64,000 nt of DNA from Acinetobacter brisouioides. Lineage in GTDB: Bacteria; Pseudomonadota; Gammaproteobacteria; Pseudomonadales; Moraxellaceae. The notes under the pieces are model-generated. The model had not been told where the DNA came from and ran no database searches. It worked only from the letters and a program-made list of their open reading frames with translations. The stretch covers positions 1 to 64,000 of the forward strand of contig NZ_SJNX01000002.1 in assembly GCF_004331075.1 (NCBI RefSeq), read 5' to 3'. The translations under genes and the position numbers were made by a program. Shown one piece after another: positions 17,411 through 24,860 of this stretch (positions within the stretch are counted from its first letter, which is position 1; every line of letters begins with the position of its first letter).

Positions 17411-18352
17411 CTATAGCTCAAGCTCAATCCGACAGCCCTGTTTGCCTCGTGACACGCATGGCATCAACAGTTGCTCACGTTCCTGTGGGTTTAAATAATG
17501 ATCGTGATGTTCAACATCGCCTGTATATTTGGTCGCGCACTGCCCGCACACGCCACCACGACATAAACTGGTCACGGGAATCTCATGTTTTTCTAAGGCT
17601 TCAAGCAGGCTGTAATCACTCGGAACTTCGATTTCCTGTTGGCTTTGAGTGAGATAGGCTGTAAATGCTGCACCTGCCGCAGGCGCTGCAAAAGCTTCAG
17701 CATGAACGCGCTGCTTCGACCAGCCCAAAGTTTGCGCTGCATCTTGTACCGCCTGAGTCAGGCGTTCTGGGCCACAGACATAAACGTGGCTGTTTAAACT
17801 TTGTTGCTGCAACAACTGCATCACATCCAAACGGCGCGCAGTTTTTTCAGAATAAATATGTACCTGCTCAGGAAATAACTCGGTCAGCAGTGTTTCATAG
17901 GCATTGCTGATTTGATCGCGGCAGGCATAGTGCAACTCGAAGGCTTGACCTGTATGCATCAGCTCACGGATATGTGCCAAAAATGGCGTGATTCCGATGC
18001 CGCCCGCAATAAACACATGCTTGTGTGCCTGTGAATGCAATGCAAATAAATTCAACGGTGCGGAGATATTCAGCACATCGCCAATCATGACCTGTTCATG
18101 TAAAAACCGAGAGCCGCCACGCGAGTCATCTTGCAGGCGTACTGCAATTTTGTAGTGGTCATCGTGCGCAGGGTCATTGATCAATGAATAGGCATTACGC
18201 AATATCCGATCAGGCAAAGGCAACTGCACCACTACATGACTGCCCGAAGAAAATGCAGATAAAGGCTGATCCAGCGCCTCTAAAGTAAACTCACGAATCA
18301 GTGGCGTGACTTGCTGAATATCGCGCACACGCACAGGAATTAATGTAGACAT
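17411..18352 (-). CDS. Flavin/2Fe-2S reductase subunit of dimethylamine monooxygenase
   Basis: 313 residues with phthalate-dioxygenase-reductase architecture. The flavin motif RNAYSLIND is near residue 52, followed by GGIGITPFLAHI, YVCGPERLTQ (NAD site) and a C-terminal plant-type 2Fe-2S cluster, CRGGVCGQC plus a later PCVSRG Cys. It would carry electrons from NAD(P)H to the heme subunit encoded next. It overlaps the upstream small-subunit gene by 13 nt. A Rieske-oxygenase reductase would look alike; the DUF3445 neighbour decides the call. Confidence 0.85.
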   Translation of the reverse strand: MSTLIPVRVRDIQQVTPLIREFTLEALDQPLSAFSSGSHVVVQLPLPDRILRNAYSLINDPAHDDHYKIAVRLQDDSRGGSRFLHEQVMIGDVLNISAPLNLFALHSQAHKHVFIAGGIGITPFLAHIRELMHTGQAFELHYACRDQISNAYETLLTELFPEQVHIYSEKTARRLDVMQLLQQQSLNSHVYVCGPERLTQAVQDAAQTLGWSKQRVHAEAFAAPAAGAAFTAYLTQSQQEIEVPSDYSLLEALEKHEIPVTSLCRGGVCGQCATKYTGDVEHHDHYLNPQEREQLLMPCVSRGKQGCRIELEL

Positions 18353-18849
18353 ACGCCCTCCGCTTGCATCGGTTGATCAGGGTTAGCACATACCCCCATA
18401 TACGCACCTAAACGCTCGGAAAAATGTGTGCGAACCAGTAAATACACACCGCAATGCTCACAACTGCAAAACTCTTCGGCAGTCGTGGTTTGTAACTCAC
18501 CGCAATGCACGCAGTAGACTTTTTTTAACTCGGGCTGGGTCTGTATCAATTCAATCTCATCTTTCATCAAACCTTGTGCCATTAAGTTTTGCGTGACTTG
18601 CCATAAAAAGATTTCATCCCCACAGACCACCACATGTAGCCCTGCTCGTGCCTGTTGCAACTGGGCTGTGAGTTCATCTGAAAATGCCTCTGAAGTTGCA
18701 AGCAAAGTCGGAAATGCTGCAAACTGTTCAGCCAAATGCTGTGCATCTGGGGTATGGGCATGCTGTAAAATCAACAGATATTGCCCATGTACAGGTTTAA
18801 GTTCCTGTGCCTGCCGATAACTCGGAGTGCTTTGCATTACCTCTTGCAT
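18340..18849 (-). CDS. dmmA: Small subunit of dimethylamine monooxygenase, DmmA-family
   Basis: 169 residues. The N-terminal half looks like a flavodoxin-type fold (GQYLLILQHAH; LHVVVCGDEIFLWQV). The C-terminal part has clustered cysteines, CVHCGEL...CSCEHCG, about eight residues of a zinc-ribbon or metal site. This matches the small DmmA-type subunit found with the reductase and DUF3445 proteins. GGAG lies 8 nt before ATG 18849, and the same GGAG-AACTGCC-like leader precedes the DUF3445 gene. First gene of the operon; the promoter lies in the 120-nt AT-rich leader, where no sigma-54 pattern is present. Confidence 0.75.
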   Translation of the reverse strand: MQEVMQSTPSYRQAQELKPVHGQYLLILQHAHTPDAQHLAEQFAAFPTLLATSEAFSDELTAQLQQARAGLHVVVCGDEIFLWQVTQNLMAQGLMKDEIELIQTQPELKKVYCVHCGELQTTTAEEFCSCEHCGVYLLVRTHFSERLGAYMGVCANPDQPMQAEGVCLH

Positions 18850-18971
18850 GGCAGTTACTCCAATAAATAAATTAATATAATCAAATATTTAAATTATTTA
18901 ATTCATTCAATCAATTCCCTTTAAAACATACCTCTAAGGGGGTAATGCCAGTTTGTGGAGTTTAAAAAAGT

Positions 18972-19002
18972 AAAAAACCAGTCAAGTGAATTGACTGGTT
19001 TT
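18972..19002 (-). terminator. Terminator-like hairpin between tmm and the dmm operon
   Basis: AACCAGTCAA-GTGAA-TTGACTGGTT, a perfect 10-bp stem, is followed by T residues on the minus strand. It would stop read-through from tmm into dmm, implying separate transcription. Confidence 0.75.
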
Positions 19003-19044
19003 AAATTAATTAGAGAATATCCTCTGTATCTGCTCGTGCTAGAG

Positions 19045-19133
19045 GTCATCCACAACCTGCGTGGTCTTTATTCGATGTTGTTTTTGCAACATCATGGACT
19101 CAATGCCGATATTAGACAGGTTTTGTGGATGAC
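19045..19133. repeat. Nested inverted-repeat element downstream of tmm
   Basis: GTCATCCACAACCTG (19045-19059) pairs with CAGGTTTTGTGGATGAC (19117-19133), two bases unpaired. Between them GATGTTG (19074-19080) pairs with CAACATC (19087-19093). The whole 89-nt unit can fold as a long nested hairpin. It is not part of a supported gene, although a 69-codon frame passes through it. A MITE/REP-like element or a structured RNA are both plausible. Confidence 0.65.
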
Positions 19134-19143
19134 AAAGTTTTTG

Positions 19144-19165
19144 GTTACTTTTTTAAAAAAGTAAC
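19144..19165. terminator. Palindromic A/T-tract hairpin next to the nested repeat
   Basis: GTTACTTTTTTAAAAAAGTAAC is a perfect 22-bp palindrome 10 nt after the nested element. It is terminator-like on either strand but lacks a loop, so folding as RNA would be less stable than it looks. Confidence 0.45.
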
Positions 19166-19316
19166 ATCACTCGTAAAACTTCCTTTATGTACTCACCACA
19201 AGATACCGAGTTGTTAGCATTCATGAATAATGGAAAGTGGATGACATTCAGCACGAGTAAATGCAAAGAAAGGATTAGATTTTTAAAAAATTATCACTTC
19301 CCTCTCCCCGTCACAC

Positions 19317-20684
19317 CTACCCCACTTTTTTCTGTGGCACTTCTGGCGTATCCGTCAGGTAAGCTTCAAGCGAATCATCAAGGGCATCCAGCCACGGCGT
19401 ATGATGCGGTGCTGCCAGCGTGCCTGTAATCGCTGAACGGTAAATATGATCGCGGAAGGTCATGATGTTTTCTTTTTTATGCTTTTTCCATTCAAGGAAA
19501 ATTAAACGCATGGCTTCAATATCAAAAGTTGGATAATCGGTAGCTTCTATCAACTCTAAAATATAATCACCCTGAAACTTATACATTTGTGCAGCGTCAG
19601 TCAGGGTCTTTTCCTCTTCATGCCATGCTAAAGTATGCGCCTGCATTTCTGATAAACTTGGCAAAGCCATACGGTTTAAAATAATATCGCGCACATACCA
19701 TGCCTGCGCATCAAACATATTGAAGGTATACCACTGGTCTTGCATACCCAAATAAAACAGTTTCGGATTTTTCTCCCAAACCACGCCTTTATATAAACCC
19801 AGTGGATATAATCGGTTATCGGTTTTTAAACGAATTGACTCCGCCATAAACGGGAAATGGTGCAGATAACCTGTACACAAAATAATCGCATCAACCTCAA
19901 CACTACTACCATCGGCAAAATAGGCATGAGTTTGATCTACTCGCAGTAATTTCTGGCGTTCTGACCAGTTTTTTGGCCATTTATAACCCATCGGGCTATT
20001 GCGATAACAGCTAATAATCTGTTTTGCGCCATATTTGTAGCATTGTGAACCAATGTCTTCGGCAGAATAACTACTGCCCACCACCAACACAGTTTTATCT
20101 TTAAATTCTAAAGCGTCTCTAAAGTCATGCGCATGTAAGATGCGTCCGCCAAAGCTTTTAAAACCATCATATTCTGGGACTTTCGGCGTTGAAAAGTGCC
20201 CGCTGGCGACCACGACATAATCAAAGATTTCGGTATACACCACATCTTGATTATGATCATGCACACTAACTGCAAACTGCTGAGTCTGTTCATTAAACTC
20301 AATATGACGCACGGCACTGTTGAAACGCACATAACGGCGCACATTGGCTTTTTCGACCCGCCCTTTAATGTAATCCCAAAGCACTGCGCGTGGAGGATAT
20401 GAACCGATCGGTTTGCCAAAGTGTTCATCGAAACTATAATCAGCAAACTCTAAGGCTTCTTTCGGGCCATTTGACCACAGGTAACGATACATACTACCGT
20501 GTACAGGTTCACCATTTTCATCGTTCCCTGTGCGCCATGTATAGTTCCATAGACCACCCCAATCCGCCTGTTTTTCAAAACAAACGATTTCAGGAATATC
20601 CGCGCCTTTGGCTTGAGCAGATTGAAATGCTCTTAATTGCGCCATTCCACTTGGCCCTGCACCTATAATTGCAACTCGCGTCAT
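19317..20684 (-). CDS. tmm: Trimethylamine monooxygenase (flavin-containing monooxygenase)
   Basis: 455 residues, the size of bacterial Tmm, which oxidises TMA to TMAO with FAD, NADPH and O2. GAGPSG at 8-13 binds FAD. The FMO fingerprint FxGxxxHxxxF is F178, G180, H184 and F188. GSSYSA at 203-208 binds NADPH, with Y206 at the position of the Tyr known in Roseovarius Tmm. N72 in [16 protein letters not shown] corresponds to the flavin-near Asn of mFMO/Tmm. The FMO signature, N72, Y206 and the tdm and dmm neighbours together favour Tmm over a generic FMO. GGGGA precedes the ATG. Confidence 0.93.
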   Translation of the reverse strand: MTRVAIIGAGPSGMAQLRAFQSAQAKGADIPEIVCFEKQADWGGLWNYTWRTGNDENGEPVHGSMYRYLWSNGPKEALEFADYSFDEHFGKPIGSYPPRAVLWDYIKGRVEKANVRRYVRFNSAVRHIEFNEQTQQFAVSVHDHNQDVVYTEIFDYVVVASGHFSTPKVPEYDGFKSFGGRILHAHDFRDALEFKDKTVLVVGSSYSAEDIGSQCYKYGAKQIISCYRNSPMGYKWPKNWSERQKLLRVDQTHAYFADGSSVEVDAIILCTGYLHHFPFMAESIRLKTDNRLYPLGLYKGVVWEKNPKLFYLGMQDQWYTFNMFDAQAWYVRDIILNRMALPSLSEMQAHTLAWHEEEKTLTDAAQMYKFQGDYILELIEATDYPTFDIEAMRLIFLEWKKHKKENIMTFRDHIYRSAITGTLAAPHHTPWLDALDDSLEAYLTDTPEVPQKKVG

Positions 20685-20828
20685 AGCTTTATCCCCATAT
20701 GATTTTATTAAAAGAGTTAAAGTGTAGAAACACTATGCAATTAACATAGGACGAAGTCTGTGATCGTGAAATTCCTAAGATGGGGTAACACAAACGGGAT
20801 ACCGTGAAACAACACTTAAAATTTGCAA

Positions 20829-20857
20829 TAAAAAAACCTGCCTAAAAAGACAGGTTC
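20829..20857 (-). terminator. Terminator downstream of the SDR pseudogene
   Basis: On the minus strand AACCTG-(TC, loop, GG)-CAGGTT is followed by seven T, 25 nt past the pseudogene stop. It is probably the original terminator of the intact gene. Confidence 0.8.
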
Positions 20858-20880
20858 AATCAAAAAATCTCGACTTATAA

Positions 20881-21229
20881 CTAAGATTGAGGTGCTAACT
20901 CACCATACCAATAAGCCGCAGTCACACCACCATCCATCAGAAAATCACTGCCTGAAAATCCACCATCTTCACGTATCAGTAATACACCGAGTACACTAAC
21001 TTCATCTGGCGTACCTAAATGACCAACAGGAGAAAGCTGAAGTGACTCACGCGAAGCAACATCAACAACGCTTGGCTCACCTCAACCCAGCTTCACTGAG
21101 TATCTTTGCTGCGGCTTGAGCATTGTCGAGTTTTAAATCGGCAAGTACGATATGTTTACCTGTACTGAGACGTCGGGCAATTACCTGATCAATCGACCCT
21201 GCGCCGATCACGAAAATCACTTGTTTTAT
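20881..21229 (-). pseudogene. Short-chain dehydrogenase pseudogene with large internal deletion
   Basis: On the minus strand the first part reads as an SDR N-terminus (KQVIFVIGAGSIDQVIARRL, then ADLKLDNAQAAAKILSEAGL). After the word around 21080 the frame changes to an SDR C-terminus (SPVGHLGTPDEVSVLGVLLI, then SGSDFLMDGGVTAAYWYGE), ending at TAG 20881. The roughly 150-190 middle residues, including the catalytic YxxxK, are absent. The expected start codon position reads ATA and an in-frame stop lies just upstream. The gene is dead; its original role is unknown. Confidence 0.88.
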
Positions 21230-21362
21230 ATTCTGCTTCTCAGACTCATTTCAAAGCGTGATTGTAGAATAAATAACCACGTGTTATTGAGTCATAAAAG
21301 TTGCATAGATTTATCAGTGAATTTGATTAACCTAAACATTGCTCATCAACAAAACAAGCCCG

Positions 21363-21860
21363 TTATATCATAGACTTAAGAACATTATCTTTAAGAAAAA
21401 AATGATGAAACAAGGCAGCACAAGCATGCAATCCGACAAGTGAAACAAATACATTACCCAACACTTGATGAATATCACCTAAATAAAAATCACCATATAG
21501 ACTTTCAATGACATATACATTTTGTCCCAATAGTGAATAACTATCCGCAATACTCGACAAAGCAAGATATCCTGAAATAGGCACAATAATTAATAATGCG
21601 TACAAGAGAACCTTGACACTTTTAAAGGCAAATTGCTGAAGCTTACTCACAACTGGAGTTTTTGGAAAATCTTTATGTAACAGTAAGAAAGAGATACATC
21701 GCAAACAAAATAAAACAAACACGGTTCCGCCAGAAAGAAGATGAATTGTTCCAAGTTGAGGATCTTTTAATGGATTCCCACTGGTAATATAAGCTGTCGC
21801 AACAGCAATCAGCGTAATCCAGTGAATAGCCATCATAGTTCTGGGATATTTTTTAATCAT
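21363..21860 (-). CDS. Cytochrome b561-family membrane protein
   Basis: 165 residues with about four transmembrane helices (9-27, 43-60, 83-101 and 132-152). Candidate heme-ligand histidines are H13 (AIHW), H40 (GTIHLLSGG), H131 (DIHQVLG) and H145 (GLHACA), the CybB/YceJ pattern. These di-heme proteins transfer electrons from the quinone pool in the inner membrane; some reduce superoxide. It stands alone between the SDR pseudogene and the PAS gene. A link to amine oxidation is not shown. Confidence 0.85.
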   Translation of the reverse strand: MIKKYPRTMMAIHWITLIAVATAYITSGNPLKDPQLGTIHLLSGGTVFVLFCLRCISFLLLHKDFPKTPVVSKLQQFAFKSVKVLLYALLIIVPISGYLALSSIADSYSLLGQNVYVIESLYGDFYLGDIHQVLGNVFVSLVGLHACAALFHHFFLKDNVLKSMI

Positions 21861-21980
21861 GGTGATTTCTTAAATTCAACATTTGTAGTTGGATTAAATC
21901 ACGAGCAATATACGAATAACATTCGCTTTAATAAAAAATACACAAATTAAAGGCATATAGGCTTAATTCTTAAGGGTTTC

Positions 21981-22754
21981 TTAGGATTGAGCCAGCTGTG
22001 AATGCCAAATAATTCCCTCAACTGCCAAAATCATATCGCTTTCAGAGTAGACTCCCCAGCCAATGTCCTGTACCCACACCACACGCTCTCCATCGGGCAA
22101 TATTCGATATATCACATTGAACACTTCTTTCTGATTCAGTGCATCTTGTACCGCAGACCACACTGAAGGTGCATCTTCAGGGTGAATCATTTGCCCATAA
22201 CGTGGCGTATTGAGTAATTCCGCAGGGGTATAACCTGTCACATCGACACAGCCATCACTGATGTATTCCATCGTCCAGTCAAAATCATTGCGGGAACGGT
22301 ACAGCATCATCGGCAAACGCTTAATCAGGTCATTGAGACTACGCTGCTGCGCCGATTGTAGATATTGTTGTTTAATTTTTTCGGTCTGATCTGACAGTAG
22401 CAAACACCAGAAATACTGCTGACTATCGGGTTGACTCAGCAAATAATTTGCCGAGAGCTCAAACCAGCGTAAGTTTTGCTGGGCATCCATCAGGCGGATG
22501 CGACAGCTTTGAGTCAACTGTGGCGAGCTGAGCAGGCTTTTGAGTTGATAAACATCTTCGGGGTACAACCATTGGGTCAAATCCCGACCATCAGTCTGAC
22601 TAAATTGCTGCCAAATGATATTACTTTTATAGATATTCAGGTACTGATCGACAATCAGTACCACCTCGGCAAAACGGTCAAACACAGGTGACCAGTAGGT
22701 TTGCAACAGTTGCAAAGGATACTCTTGCTCAGGACGGCGAAACAGTTTCAGCAT
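21981..22754 (-). CDS. Two-PAS-domain protein without output domain
   Basis: About 257 residues from ATG 22754, where GAGG lies close upstream; GTG 22760 is an alternative. Two PAS domains are visible: residues about 20-130 (VFDRFAEVVLIVDQYLNIYKSN) and 145-255 (PMMLYRSRND, then YISDGCVDVTGYTPAEL, IHPEDAPSVW, and a PAC-like VIYRILPDGERVVWVQDIGWGVY). No kinase, GGDEF, EAL or DNA-binding part follows. It starts 8 nt after the response regulator gene stop, so it is likely a sensory or anti-activator partner of that two-component system. Confidence 0.82.
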   Translation of the reverse strand: MLKLFRRPEQEYPLQLLQTYWSPVFDRFAEVVLIVDQYLNIYKSNIIWQQFSQTDGRDLTQWLYPEDVYQLKSLLSSPQLTQSCRIRLMDAQQNLRWFELSANYLLSQPDSQQYFWCLLLSDQTEKIKQQYLQSAQQRSLNDLIKRLPMMLYRSRNDFDWTMEYISDGCVDVTGYTPAELLNTPRYGQMIHPEDAPSVWSAVQDALNQKEVFNVIYRILPDGERVVWVQDIGWGVYSESDMILAVEGIIWHSQLAQS

Positions 22755-22761
22755 ATTCACC

Positions 22762-23442
22762 TCAGTTCCGCAGGGATTTGAGATGCTGATGCGCCCACAC
22801 CGACAACTCTAAACGTGAATGTACATTCAGTTTGCGCAGCAGGCTTTTGACGTAGACTTTGACCGTACCATCACTGATTCCAAGTTCACGTGCGATCAGT
22901 TTATTATTTAGTCCTTTAGCAATCAGCAATAAGGTTTCCCTTTCACGAGCGGTCATATCCGCCAGATCCTGTTGTTCTTGCTGATCAATTTGCCAAGATT
23001 CAGCTTCACTGAGCTGCGACTGCGTATGGCGTACTTGCCGTGCCAAAATACTCACGCCTTGACCATGTAATATAATCTGCCCATCCAGTACATCCTGCAA
23101 TTTTTGTAAAATCACCTCAGGTAAAGTGTCTTTAGGCAAAAAACCATTAGCACCAAGTTGTATCGCATCAATCACCACCTGCTCATCTTCACAAGCCGTT
23201 AAAATAATCACCTTTAACTCCTGATCGGTCTGGCGAATGTGCTTTAAAATCTCCAAACCTGATTCATTTGGCATTTGTAGATCGAGCAGCACCACATCGG
23301 GATATTGTTCGGGCAAATCCTGCAAAAAATCTGCACCCGAAGCATATTCGGCAAGGACTGCATAGCCCTGTTCCTGCCGAATAATGTCGGCAACACCACG
23401 ACGAAATAAAGCATGATCATCCACAATACTGACTTTACACAT
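22762..23442 (-). CDS. NarL/FixJ-family response regulator
   Basis: 226 residues. The receiver domain shows acidic D8-D9, phospho-acceptor D54 in VVLLDLQMPN, the T switch in IILTACED and a Lys in GFLPKD. A long linker (about 125-155) leads to a LuxR-type helix-turn-helix with TARERETLLLIAKGLNNKLIARELGISDGTV. The adjacent kinase gene ends 12 nt upstream of this ATG. Its place between tmm and tdm makes control of TMA genes a reasonable inference, though unproven. NarL-type regulators normally act with sigma-70, so the sigma-54 element described nearby needs a different activator. Confidence 0.9.
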   Translation of the reverse strand: MCKVSIVDDHALFRRGVADIIRQEQGYAVLAEYASGADFLQDLPEQYPDVVLLDLQMPNESGLEILKHIRQTDQELKVIILTACEDEQVVIDAIQLGANGFLPKDTLPEVILQKLQDVLDGQIILHGQGVSILARQVRHTQSQLSEAESWQIDQQEQQDLADMTARERETLLLIAKGLNNKLIARELGISDGTVKVYVKSLLRKLNVHSRLELSVWAHQHLKSLRN

Positions 23443-23454
23443 GAGCGTATTCCT

Positions 23455-24630
23455 CTAATGTTGTTCCAAATGCAGTATGACGCAGGTGCCTTGCGGCGAA
23501 TTGGCAACAAAACGTAGTTCTGCCCCGATTCGCTCTGCCCGCTCCTGCATAATTTCCAAACCAAAACTGTCACTACGTTTGTTCTTTAATTGAATGCCAC
23601 GCCCGTTATCACAAATACAGATTTGCAGTGTTCCTGACGTCAAATATTCAATCCGTACCTGTGCGCTTGAAGCATGTGAATGTCGCACCACATTGCTCAA
23701 ACTTTCCCGAATAATGTAGAGCAGTTGCATGGCGTATTTGGCACTGACGTTCAGATGCGCTACACGATTGTCCAGTTCAAAGGAAATGCTGGACTGATGT
23801 GCAAATTCATCCATGACTTTTTTTAGTGCCGAAGCAAAATCAAGTTCTTGATAGGCTAAACGTGAAGCAGTAATCAACTCACGCGTTTGCTGATAGGCAT
23901 AATGGGTATAGCTGGCAAGGTCTTCACTCAACGGTAAAAGTGCCGTGTAATTTGGCTGATTTTTGCAGAGGCTATGTAGTTGTGCTGACTTCAGGCGTAA
24001 AAACCCCAATACCTGTGCAATGCTGTCATGCAGTTCTGCGGCAAACTCACGGCGTTCTTTGAGTAAAATCGCCTGCCGTTTTTGCTGCTGTTCAATCCAG
24101 TGCTGAAAACCTTGTTGCAAGGCATCATCCAGTTGTTGTAAATGTGGCTGCATGTGCCTATCTACCACATTCACCTGTTGTACATACAAACGCCACACCA
24201 CCACTTCTTGCCCAAGCACCAACAAGCGCGCCTGATGGCTCTGGATCTGTAACAGATTCTCAACTTGTGACTGAGCATAATAGGTCTGATTTAACAGTAC
24301 CGACTGAATCTGATTTAAATCTTGTCGTTCAAGTTGTGTACTTTGGGCATGGTAAATAAAACATTCCTGTGTAAATGGATAACACAACACCAGGCACAAT
24401 TTTGGTACATGTTGCATTGCAAAAGTGCGATCAAGCTGCTGTTGCAGGTTATGCAGTAGCTCAGGCAATTGTTGATTGGGCTGCTCAACATGGGAAATAT
24501 TCAACATCAGTCGGAGCAATACCACCTCAAATTGTGCGGCAAAAAGCTGCTGTTGCAACGAGGTTTCTGCTGCATTTACACCGATTCGGCGCTTTTGCCA
24601 TACCTGCGACAAAGACTGCCAAACTTTCAT
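23455..24630 (-). CDS. Soluble NarX/HisKA_3-type sensor histidine kinase
   Basis: About 391 residues from ATG 24630; the frame also has GTG at 24660. The H box AAELHDSIAQVLGFLRL puts the phospho-His near residue 201. The C-terminal ATPase shows SNVVRHSHASSAQVRI, CDNGRGIQL and FGLEIMQERAERIGAEL. The first 200 residues have no transmembrane helix and no Cys cluster, so the kinase is probably cytoplasmic and senses an internal signal. It heads the kinase, regulator, PAS operon and diverges from tdm. A sigma-54-type promoter precedes it. Confidence 0.88.
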   Translation of the reverse strand: MKVWQSLSQVWQKRRIGVNAAETSLQQQLFAAQFEVVLLRLMLNISHVEQPNQQLPELLHNLQQQLDRTFAMQHVPKLCLVLCYPFTQECFIYHAQSTQLERQDLNQIQSVLLNQTYYAQSQVENLLQIQSHQARLLVLGQEVVVWRLYVQQVNVVDRHMQPHLQQLDDALQQGFQHWIEQQQKRQAILLKERREFAAELHDSIAQVLGFLRLKSAQLHSLCKNQPNYTALLPLSEDLASYTHYAYQQTRELITASRLAYQELDFASALKKVMDEFAHQSSISFELDNRVAHLNVSAKYAMQLLYIIRESLSNVVRHSHASSAQVRIEYLTSGTLQICICDNGRGIQLKNKRSDSFGLEIMQERAERIGAELRFVANSPQGTCVILHLEQH

Positions 24631-24702
24631 GGTCGTTCCGTATTGTATTGCCCAATCCACTGCATTTTTGCCCCATTTTATTCTTCATAGTTATAATTTT
24701 TG

Positions 24703-24718
24703 AGCATTATTCATGCCA
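24703..24718 (-). promoter_or_regulatory. Sigma-54 -24/-12 promoter upstream of the kinase operon
   Basis: Minus strand TGGCATGAATAATGCT has GG (24717-24716) and GC (24705-24704) separated by exactly 10 nt, with TGGCA and TGCT matching the RpoN consensus. It lies about 73 nt upstream of the kinase ATG. Confidence 0.7.
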
Positions 24719-24860
24719 AAATCAGTTTTTACCTCATTGGGAGTAATCATTCTGGGCAATTGTGATCTGTTTTTGAACTGGCGATATTGAAACTCATCGA
24801 GGCATGACAACAGGCAAATGAGCGTGTGGTGATGCAAGTGAGGACAACAGCGCAAAGGCA

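Noticed and set aside
18955..19164. 69-codon frame through the nested hairpin element
   Set aside because: It lacks a start site and follows the inverted-repeat sequence; more likely structure than protein.
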